From Isochrysis galbana (Eukaryota; Haptophyta; Isochrysidales; Isochrysidaceae), in assembly GCA_018136815.1 (NCBI GenBank), contig CM030936.1, forward strand, positions 6,659,505-6,723,504: 64,000 nt of DNA. The letters run 5' to 3'. Below are positions 42,107 through 49,939 of this stretch, piece after piece. The translations under genes and the position numbers were made by a program. Each line of letters starts with the position of its first letter. Position 1 is the stretch's first letter. The notes below the pieces were generated by a model. That model ran no database searches. It had not been told where the DNA came from and worked only from the letters and a program-made list of their open reading frames with translations.

Positions 42107-45100
42107 GACCGAAGCGGTCGCAGATGACGAGGTGGCAGCAGCGAGAGGGTCGGTGCCGGCGGGGGTGACGGCCGAGGATGGCAGGAGCGGCGGCGGGGCT
42201 CGTTCGAGTGCGGAGAGTCGGCGTGATGGGGTGGGGAGGGAGGCACCATCGGTGGCGCGACGGACGAGGGGGGGGGCATTGCGGGCGAAGAACGGCGGGA
42301 GACCTCAGCGAAGGACGTGAAAGAAGATTCCTGAAAGCATACGTCAACGGCAGTGGTTATTCTACGAAGCGAGGGTATATATACGAAGAAACCACGACGA
42401 CGAGCGTCCCAGCCGAGATGTACTGCGGGGAAGCGCCGAGGAGCAAGCTTGGGAACAGGGTCTGCAACATGTACGAAGCAATCGCAAAGCATTACGCGAA
42501 AACGAGTCAGCGGAGTGGGAGGGCGTCGGGGGTCTGCTCTGCCCCACGGAACTTCGGGCGGAGAGAATGCATAGGATGGGAGAGAATTCGAGATAGCAAC
42601 CGCCTGTGACATGAGAAAAGGCCACAAGGTGGTGAAGAAAACATCGTGACCCGCATGCGCCAACATGACGCGCATGCTGCGGAGCAATACCCCCCAGCCT
42701 CTCTCCGCGATTCCATTGGTCTGTGGGGAGTCTGCAATAGAAAAGGAACGACGAATGCCGAGCTCCGAGCAGAAAGCGTCGATTGATGACGCAGTGAATT
42801 CGGTGCCATTATCCGTGTGCCATTGATCAACAACGCCCGGTATGGACGTTTTAGTTAGAAGATAGGCGTGGTCCCCGACATACGTCTGAGCTGCAAGGAG
42901 GACATCGGAAGAAGATTTGTGCTTCAGGAAGTAAACAGCCGCGAGCCGTGAGTACATGTCAATGAAGATGATAGCAAAACGAAGTCCAGACGGCGAGGGA
43001 GGGAAAGGCCCGCATGTATCAGATACAACTTTCTCGCCGAAATGTTTGTATTGTTGTGTATTGGGCGGGATTCTTTTGTGCGGCGAGCGGCGTTGGTTTT
43101 CAAAGCATGCTTTACAATCTAACTTCTGGGTTGAAGCGTGGGCATTGGAGACTCCTCTCGAGAGCATGGCAGAACGAATTCGGTGAACGTTGAAATGGCC
43201 GAGCCTAGCATGCCACAAGTATGGAGACGGCGGCTCGTCATTAGTATCTGCGATGGCGGCCAGAGCAGTGTCGAAATTGAGAATGTAGTGATGGCCTGAA
43301 GCAGCCATAGAGGCCAATTCCCCACCGGGTAATTGGAGATGGCACTCTTGGTTTAGAAATGTGGAGATGTTATCGTTCTCATACCCAGCTCGACAGCTGA
43401 AGAGCCTAGCCGCTAGGCCAGGGACAACCCTGACCCCGGTGAGGCGGACGGGGACACACCTATGGACATAGGCACCGTCCGCGAGACGAAGGCGCGTATC
43501 AACAACGATTGTCATGTCGCCAATTTTGGAGATGGGTAGGCGGCGTCCGTCGCCAATAACTATGAAGGTGCCCGGGTTGTCATCAGTGACACGGTCTAGT
43601 TCGGTCTCATCGGCAATACAGTGTTTCGTGGCCCCACAATCAACTATGAAGGATAGCTGCCGGGCGTTGGCTGAGTGTGAGAGCAGCGCGGTGTCGAGGC
43701 CGGCCGTACACGGATATGCATTCTGAAACCAAGCTAACATTCGCCGAAGGAGAGCCCGGATGTTATGTAAACAGCCTCGCAAACAATAACAATAAAGCGA
43801 TGAGGATGAGGGTTCGATTCCGTCTCCGGGCGGGTATGAAACTGATAGATTCGAGGTCTGAACAGCAAAGGCGGTGTCGTCAATAATGTCACTCCATTCA
43901 TCCCCAGCGGCCAAGTGGACGGCGTCGGAAGGCGCGTTGGTAGTATTAGTATTAGAATCATTCGCCTCAGTGGCATCAGATAACACGTAGGCCGAGTTTC
44001 CTCGGCCTCGCCCTTGCTTTGTGTGTTGTGAATTGTTACCTTTGCCCCTTCCTCGACTCGCTTTTGCCCGTGTGGCGGTATGGGACTGCAGGGCGGCTAT
44101 CCAATCGTGGATAGTGACGGAGTGATCAGCCGGAGTTGGACACACGTTCGCCTGATGCCCAGAACCTTGACAGCGATAGCACCTAGCCGCCTTTAGTGCC
44201 TGGCTAGACGTCAGGATGGCCCTTTGTGGCGGAGGTTCCGACTTCGCCACTAGTGCCGTTTCTTTCGAGTATGAGGCATCGGGACGGACACCACCACCTG
44301 TCGCCCGCCTGCCTCCTTCCTTCGGAATTGATATGGCTCCTTGATTGAATTTGATCTTCCATAGAGGTTGTAAATCAGCTTTGAGTTTGAGCGCATCCCT
44401 CTCGTTGTTAGACCAATACTTGCGCTGAGAGGGAGGAGCAGCTATCTCTTCTTGACATTTGTGAGCCAAAGACTCAGATATGTCCGGTGTGATGCAAGAG
44501 AGAACTTTGATGACTAGTTGATCGTTCGATTTTTGTTTATTTGAGGGCCTTTTCGCATTGAGACTATGAAGATGCGCGATAAGGTTGGTAATGGAGTGTT
44601 CATTAATACCGATCATGAGGAGGGAGACTGAGTCCCACTCAACATCATGCTCCATTAATGTGAGGTCGTCGACATCTTGATGACATTGCTGATAGAGGAT
44701 CCTATACGCTTTAGCCCCATCATGAGGAGCCTGGGACGTTAGCATCTCGCGTATGTTAGAGTTAGAGATGTGCTCCATAAGGTAGGAGAACAAGATCCTC
44801 TTCCTTTTAATGTGGTCATTGAGTTGCTGCCTTGCTGCCGTCCTAACCGACCCATCAGCATTGTGAAATTGAAACATTGGCAGTCCACCGAAGATCGCTC
44901 GGTCAGCGCTAGGGTCCTGTTCAATATAGCCCCCAACGTCAAGTCCCAACATACAGGTCGTGAGGTCCGCATCACCAATGTAGTCTCGTGAGAACGCGTT
45001 GCCAAAGTCGCGGCAGAAGAGCTCAAAAGGACGGCCAGGAGTGCCGTCGAATGGTCGACAACGAAACTTGCGGGAGTCATAGTCATCCAAGTTAGACTCT

Positions 45101-45813
45101 CCCATCATAAATGCACAATCAACTTGGGAATCAATTTCAATATCGGGTTGTTGTATTTGTTGTTGATGTTGACGCGTCGGGTCCGGCGAGGAGTATGGGG
45201 TTGCATTCGGCGCCGAGTTGTGCTCATGGGGAGGCATCATAGCCTCAGCAGGTCGATGAGGTATGAAAAAATTGAGAGATGGGTTTAGCGAATTCGTCCA
45301 GCTGCCACAACCCAATGGAAGCTGCAGCAAAATAAATGACGTGCGAAGGTGAGACTCGACCCACACTCCTTCGGCGGTAAGCGTACATTTCAGGGAGACC
45401 GACCAGTAGGCCGCCGTAGACGAGTTCTCCGTAATGCCATCACAGAAGGTTTCATACTGTGGGAAAAGCTGCAATTGGTCACCGTCAACCAGAGATGGTT
45501 TTGGAAAGGTCTTGAGGCTCAGTGCGTCGGAGAATTCGTAGTGTTGACCGTGCGAGGGTTGTGACAGTGCTTGTTGGATCCATTCCTGGATCTGAGAGCT
45601 AACATCCGCTCCCTTGAGCTGGATTTGGGGGTTGAACAAACCTTTGGAGGTGAAAAGGTGTTCGGTTTCTGGGATTGGTCCAACCTTGTGTTGGGTGAAG
45701 AGACCTGGGGTGCGCGCGCTCAATCGCGCCCTCTCGGCGGGGGTACCATGTTTGGCCCAGCCTATATTGGGCCCAGTGACTGTGAGAAGAGCGGTGTAGA
45801 TCAGAGTAACCAT
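41875..45813 (-). CDS. Copia gag-protease-integrase polyprotein
   Basis: About 1300 codons without a stop. A gag region is followed by a zinc knuckle CYRCQGSGHQANVC (C-x2-C-x4-H-x4-C). A protease-like site VDCGATKHCI takes the place of the usual D-S-G-A. A pre-integrase block WHARLGHFNVHRI with KACFENQ leads into the integrase core with the catalytic triad in SDTCGPF, HTDNGTEF and GIAERGW. The last 130 residues are Pro/Ser-rich and out of frame with the next ORF. Reverse transcriptase continues in the overlapping frame ending at 40451, so a frameshift (programmed or a mutation) lies between about 42106 and 42347. Confidence 0.9.
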   Translation of the reverse strand: MVTLIYTALLTVTGPNIGWAKHGTPAERARLSARTPGLFTQHKVGPIPETEHLFTSKGLFNPQIQLKGADVSSQIQEWIQQALSQPSHGQHYEFSDALSLKTFPKPSLVDGDQLQLFPQYETFCDGITENSSTAAYWSVSLKCTLTAEGVWVESHLRTSFILLQLPLGCGSWTNSLNPSLNFFIPHRPAEAMMPPHEHNSAPNATPYSSPDPTRQHQQQIQQPDIEIDSQVDCAFMMGESNLDDYDSRKFRCRPFDGTPGRPFELFCRDFGNAFSRDYIGDADLTTCMLGLDVGGYIEQDPSADRAIFGGLPMFQFHNADGSVRTAARQQLNDHIKRKRILFSYLMEHISNSNIREMLTSQAPHDGAKAYRILYQQCHQDVDDLTLMEHDVEWDSVSLLMIGINEHSITNLIAHLHSLNAKRPSNKQKSNDQLVIKVLSCITPDISESLAHKCQEEIAAPPSQRKYWSNNERDALKLKADLQPLWKIKFNQGAISIPKEGGRRATGGGVRPDASYSKETALVAKSEPPPQRAILTSSQALKAARCYRCQGSGHQANVCPTPADHSVTIHDWIAALQSHTATRAKASRGRGKGNNSQHTKQGRGRGNSAYVLSDATEANDSNTNTTNAPSDAVHLAAGDEWSDIIDDTAFAVQTSNLSVSYPPGDGIEPSSSSLYCYCLRGCLHNIRALLRRMLAWFQNAYPCTAGLDTALLSHSANARQLSFIVDCGATKHCIADETELDRVTDDNPGTFIVIGDGRRLPISKIGDMTIVVDTRLRLADGAYVHRCVPVRLTGVRVVPGLAARLFSCRAGYENDNISTFLNQECHLQLPGGELASMAASGHHYILNFDTALAAIADTNDEPPSPYLWHARLGHFNVHRIRSAMLSRGVSNAHASTQKLDCKACFENQRRSPHKRIPPNTQQYKHFGEKVVSDTCGPFPPSPSGLRFAIIFIDMYSRLAAVYFLKHKSSSDVLLAAQTYVGDHAYLLTKTSIPGVVDQWHTDNGTEFTASSIDAFCSELGIRRSFSIADSPQTNGIAERGWGVLLRSMRVMLAHAGHDVFFTTLWPFLMSQAVAISNSLPSYAFSPPEVPWGRADPRRPPTPLTRFRVMLCDCFVHVADPVPKLAPRRFPAVHLGWDARRRGFFVYIPSLRRITTAVDVCFQESSFTSFAEVSRRSSPAMPPPSSVAPPMVPPSPPHHADSPHSNEPRRRSCHPRPSPPPAPTLSLLPPRHLRPLRSWGSHPCLCLQKLHRHSWQQLLLDPSQSPGRSRRPSATQFMQRNGVRRCRRMSPGSMRPTGPGNWSRQKRSLLDANQ

Positions 45814-45925
45814 TGGAGGCTAGCTAGCGAAACGAGTCGGTGACGAGTGACGATACCACGTTGCCACACCGTACTCCGGAGCCGGAGGAGTAGAACCACT
45901 CCTACAAAACAACTCAGGCTAGACA
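45749..45925 (-). repeat. 5' LTR of the Copia element
   Basis: 177 bp copy at the upstream (right-hand) end relative to the coding strand. The gag-pol frame is open into this LTR, beginning MVTLIYTALLTVTGPN within it, though the true start is probably further in. Confidence 0.95.
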
Positions 45926-46029
45926 AAGGCGGAGAAATGGGGAGCACGCAGCACGCATCTTGCAATCAGAACCAAGGGTTGGAACAAATACAAGTACATA
46001 TGTGGTAAAAATAATACGCGCGTTCACTT

Positions 46030-46893
46030 TTTTAGGGCTCATCGATCTCATCACGTCTGCTCCAGTGTTGGCTGCGCCTCGTCACGACAAGGAGTTCATC
46101 TTCAAGACGGACGCGGCCAGTACCCTTGGTATCGGTGGCGGTGGTATCTTGTCGCAGGTTGACGACCACGGACACGAGCATGTCGTTGCGTACTACGGTC
46201 GCCGTCTTACCGCCGCGGAGCGTCATTGGACCACCACCGAGGTGGAGCTTCTCGCTGCCCTGGAAAGTATTCGTACTTGGCGACCGTACCTTTGGGGCCG
46301 ACACTTCCGCCTCGTCATTGATCACCAAGCTCTCCGTTGGTTGCACACCATGAAGGACACCGTCCAGGGTGGGCCGGCGTCGCGCCTGATGCGATGGGCA
46401 CTCAAGTTGTCGGAGTATCGCTTCACCGTCGAGCACAAGCCGGGTGCTAATCACAAAGATGCAGATGGCGTGTCACGCTTGGTGGCGGCAGACGATGGGA
46501 CGTCGGAGACGTCCGCTCCTAAGCAGGGGGGTGGGCAGCTGCTAGCCGCCGTCGTTCCTAACTCTCGCTCCACCACAGCATCGGATGGGCAGCCGCAAGC
46601 TGTCGCCGCCTCTCGTTCTCGTACCACAACGGCATCCAGTCTGCAAGCCGACGAACGGTCGTCCAGGTTGTCCTCTACGACCAGGGATTCTATCAACCTC
46701 TCCTACCTCGACGTCGGTACCCCCCCCGATGGAGTGCGGTTAGAAACAGGCCCCGTTTGCGTTAGCAAACGGGTCGGGGGCGGCCGGCGACAGGCGGGAG
46801 AGAGAAGGGAGTGGCTCAAGATCGAGGAAAGTATCCTGAAGGTGGCACAGGCTACTCGACTACTCGACTCGCAGTCGTTTATTTCTCGAGAAC
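46030..46893 (+). pseudogene. Ty3/Gypsy RNase H fragment
   Basis: From about 46030 the frame reads FKTDAASTLGIGGGGILSQ, YYGRRLTAAERHWTTTEVEL, LLAALESIRTWRPYL, LVIDHQALRWLHTM and VEHKPGANHKDADGVSRL, the typical RT_RNaseH block of Gypsy polyproteins. Reverse transcriptase upstream and integrase downstream are missing. The fragment is bounded on the left by the Copia insertion and on the right by the second Copia LTR. After RNase H the frame stays open through low-complexity sequence. Confidence 0.85.
46752..46773. repeat. Perfect 9-bp hairpin CCCGTTTGC-GTTA-GCAAACGGG
   Basis: An exact inverted repeat with a 4-nt loop lies in the tail of the Gypsy fragment. It could be part of a retroelement 3' region or a transcript hairpin. 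No T-run follows. Confidence 0.8.
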
Positions 46894-47094
46894 TATCACA
46901 GAGTGCCGTCATCTGCCAACACAACCCATTGGTCCTTACCGATAGAATCGTCTTTACCGATAACTTTGTCTGCCAGATTCCTTTTCATCAAGTCATCAGC
47001 CTCTTTCATCATGTGCACCACCTTCTGGACTCTTCTCTACATTATCATCTGCAGTTGATGCACATCGAGAAAAACTATTGTTATAGTTTTAGCG

Positions 47095-47283
47095 ATGGAG
47101 CGCGCGCCGACCGCTCCCCTCTCCCAGCCCCCCGCCGCCACGACGCCCCAACGGGGCCGCCCCAAACCGCCGGAGCCAAAGCGCTCGCAGGCCTCTGCCC
47201 CACCAGACACCGACGTCGACATGGCTCCGCCACCCTCGCCTCCTCACCAGCCTGCCCATGCCTGCCTGCCTGTCCCTGCCTGA
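47095..47283 (+). CDS. MERAP ORF (first ORF of the endonuclease element)
   Basis: ATG at 47095, four bases after the leader hairpin. 62 codons rich in Pro, Ala and basic residues, including RPKPPEPKRSQASAPPD, then stop at 47281. Related starts (MERAP plus a Pro-rich stretch with an SPKRSRQD-like basic patch at locus A) occur at 25512, 28419 and 62290. It may be a short nucleic-acid-binding ORF1 or simply the N-terminus of a once longer protein. Confidence 0.55.
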   Translation: MERAPTAPLSQPPAATTPQRGRPKPPEPKRSQASAPPDTDVDMAPPPSPPHQPAHACLPVPA

Positions 47284-47479
47284 CTCGTACTCGCTCGTCG
47301 CACTCGACGAGCCTCAAACTGCAGCATGCGCACCTCGCCGCGAGCGAGCGTCATCCCATTGCACCAAGGGGGAGACCTTGGGAGCAGTGGGGTGGGCCCT
47401 CTGCCTCCCCTGCCCCTCCTGCCTACTTCAGGATGAGCCCTCTGAAAAAACCTGCGATGAAATCGTGTCCAAGAGCGCC

Positions 47480-49624
47480 ATGGTGAATAGTAGAGAAGTC
47501 AAGATTGCAACATACAATTTGAATGGAGCAAAACACAAACTAGCTTCAACTCTAGCGCAAGCGAGAATAGGGGGAATCCACGTTCTTTACGTGCAAGAAT
47601 TACATCACTACAATGATGGTTGGCACCTAAGGGTGCGCAACTTGGCCCGGTCCCAGGGCTGGGACTGGTTTCAAACTCCCGCGCCTAGGGGAGACCCGGG
47701 ATGCGGAGTGACGGTTGCCATTAGAAAGGACAGAAGCGACGTAGTAGTAGAATCTTGGTCGGTAGTTATCCCGGGAAGATTGATTGTAGTTAAAGCTAAA
47801 ATCGAATCTGAAACAGTATCCTTCGCCTCCGTATATTTGAACGCGCAGCCAAACAAACGCAAGGACGAAGTCAAAACGTTACACGCAGCGACGGAAATAC
47901 TGTCCCATACTATACTAGCGGGGGACTTTAACTGTGTAGAAAGCGTCCACAGAGATACCCGGTCTAACGAGGGGGCAACCCCCTACGCTAATATAGGGGG
48001 CAGAGCCCTAGCGAGAGCACTAGCCACACACGGGCTCACGGACGTACACGTGCTAGTCGACCCCGGCCTGAAAAATCAGTACACAAGATGCGGGCATCAG
48101 ACTTATACGCGGATAGACCGCATATACGCAGCGGAATATTACTCCACGTGGAGATGGCATAGGGCGTACATAGATCTGAAACTTTTCACGGGCATAGCGG
48201 CGTCAGACCACCACCCAGTGGTGGCGACTTTCGCAATCGCCCCCCCTAGAAGGGCTACAAAGATAGAAGCCAAAATACCGATAGAAGTATTGGACGACCC
48301 TGAGACGCGTGAGATGATCAACCTCCTTTGGAGGCGACTCTACCCGGCCCCCACGGGAGACGACAATAGAGACAAGCTTGCGATCTGGACCGTCAACCCG
48401 AGCACGGGGGTTATATACACTACGGAGGAATGCATGGCATACTTGCCGGAAGGAGAGCGTTGGGTACGCCATAAAGGCAACTATATATCGGCAGTCCCCT
48501 TGCTCAAGTCGTGGGAAAAGATATCTGAATGGGCCGGATCCAAGCTAATACACGCCACCGCTAATTATATAGACCTTCTCAAAAAACAAGCGAAGTCCCC
48601 TCCCTTGGCTCCGGAGGAGCACGAGTTGACCCCCCAAGAAGATCCGGACGCACACGACGTAGGAGACATTCTAGTTGACAAGGAACATCGTTACTATATG
48701 CGCCGGAATGGCGACTATCACGTAGTTCAGCTTAACGTTATGGGAGAGCCCCATGTCCATGAGAGGGCCAACCCACAGCCAACTCCGGACGACTTATACA
48801 CTTCGCTGAAATGGGGCAGAGCATACGATGGCCCGGCCGAGATGGCGTATCCGATTCCACAAGAATACGCATGCAAAGACGCGCATAAATCCCTGGAGGA
48901 TGTTAACGTCAAGGCGCTGACTAAAGCTTTTCTTGCAATGAGGAAAACAAAGAAGCAAAAATCCACATTGAGGTGGGAAAAACGATTGCCGGACCTCTCC
49001 GGGAAATGGAAACAAGTATCTCAGCTATACAAATACAACTTTTTCACGCCAAGAGCCAAGAGACTCATATATGCACTTCAAACACGTCCTGCATAGGAGA
49101 ATAGCGACGGCGAACCGGTTCGCCGACGATCCGACGTGCCGCTTTTGCGGCGTAGCCCCTGAGAGCTCTACCCACATAGCCGCGTGCATCGCGACGGAGC
49201 CCATTTTCGAATTCATAGAAGGACTTCTGGGGATGAATCTAAGGCCGGGCTCTGAATTAGCACAGCGTCTCTTTTGCTACCAGGTAGACAGACCGCATCC
49301 CTCCTCGGGGTACCTAGGTATCCTAGCGTGGAGATACATCCTCACGGACTTTTACAACATTCAATATGGCAACGCGGACGGTAGGTCCGTTAGGACTATC
49401 TTAAGAGCGATCTTTACGAGATCCCACTTATTAGTAACGGCGAAGGCCGGGTTCTTCCAGAGGTTAAAAAACAACGAGAGAACATGGGGCTACACGCCCC
49501 GAGCAACAAACACATTCGTAAAATGATAAGCCCTCTATACACTATAGATAAGGATTTCAACCTAGAAGCATCCGGGGACCTCTTGCAGGCGGCGAGAGGC
49601 CTGGATATAAGGAACATTGCCTAG
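47480..49624 (+). CDS. EEP/AP-endonuclease plus zinc-binding protein, two frameshifts
   Basis: The frame is open from 47258. The ATG at 47480 (in GCCATGG) directly precedes VKIATYNLNGA. All endonuclease motifs are visible: ATYNLNG, YVQELH, FASVYLNAQPN, ILAGDFNCVE, YTRIDRIYA and ASDHHPVVATF. A linker region (EVLDDPETREMINLLWRRLY) leads to about 300 residues without known domain (including VQLNVMGEPHVHERANP and SLKWGRAYDGPAEMAYPIPQ), then CRFCGVAPESSTHIAACI, a C-x2-C...H-x4-C zinc motif. A reverse transcriptase is absent. Compared with the 34127 copy, a 7-bp tandem duplication near 49050 and a one-base loss in an A-run near 49470 break the frame. Otherwise the sequence is intact to the stop at 49622-49624. 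It is probably nuclear in action, nicking DNA. Confidence 0.8.
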
Positions 49625-49939
49625 GGTAACCAGATCCCTAAGTAAGAATCACATCGGAACATGAATTAAGATCTCACGTTATACCAATGAGAAGAGTCCG
49701 AATCGGAATTAGACCAAGAGACGAGCCACAGTCTCCCACCCCCTTCTCTCCGACTCCCGGCCGAAGCAGCGCGCGCGGCCTCCCTGGAACCAGCTTCTCC
49801 GCTAAAAGAGGGAACTGGGGAAGGGGAAAGGGGGTTGTTAGGGGTTAAGGTTGGGTAGCAGGGAGGTACACTAGCAAACTGCCTCACGCCGTGCACGTAG
49901 CGGGAATTTTTAAGAAGATTTTTTTTTTCCAAACGTGTA

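Larger units (their letters stand above)
40238..45925 (-). mobile_element. Complete Ty1/Copia LTR retrotransposon, 5.7 kb
   Basis: Two 177-bp LTRs at 40238-40414 and 45749-45925 appear identical by eye and begin TGTTTGG and end CTAGACA. A 5-bp target duplication AAGGC flanks the whole (40233-40237 and 45926-45930). The coding strand is minus. After the 5' LTR (right side) comes a primer-binding-like TGGTACCCC. Before the 3' LTR is a purine tract TGTGGGGGAG. Domain order is gag, protease, integrase, reverse transcriptase, RNase H, which defines Copia. Identical LTRs mean a young insertion. Confidence 0.95.
47070..49935 (+). mobile_element. Endonuclease retroelement without reverse transcriptase, near full-length copy
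   Basis: The element starts at the junction with the truncated Copia LTR (after CACATCGAG) with a hairpin AAAACTAT-TGTT-ATAGTTTT. An ATG follows four bases later. A short first ORF (47095-47283) overlaps a long second ORF (47258-49096, continuing in other frames to 49624) encoding endonuclease and zinc domain. The 3' region (49625-49935) is conserved with at least four other loci and ends AAGAAGATTTTTTTTTT. No target duplication is visible, because the insertion is associated with loss of about 3 kb of the Copia element. Confidence 0.8.

Noticed and set aside
43806-43832. GGTTCGATTCC, a tRNA T-loop-like string
   Set aside because: The flanking bases do not form a T-stem or acceptor stem, and the sequence lies inside the Copia gag-pol frame.
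46889-46900. Calling the second Copia LTR ends canonical
   Set aside because: The ends read TATCAC and TCCAA, not TG and CA; the boundary is supported only by the repeat edge and the AGAAC pentamer, so it is kept as tentative.
49118-49150. FADD motif in RFADDPTCRFCG, resembling a reverse transcriptase active site
   Set aside because: It lies directly against the CxxC zinc motif and lacks every other reverse transcriptase block; the 34127 copy shows the same context.
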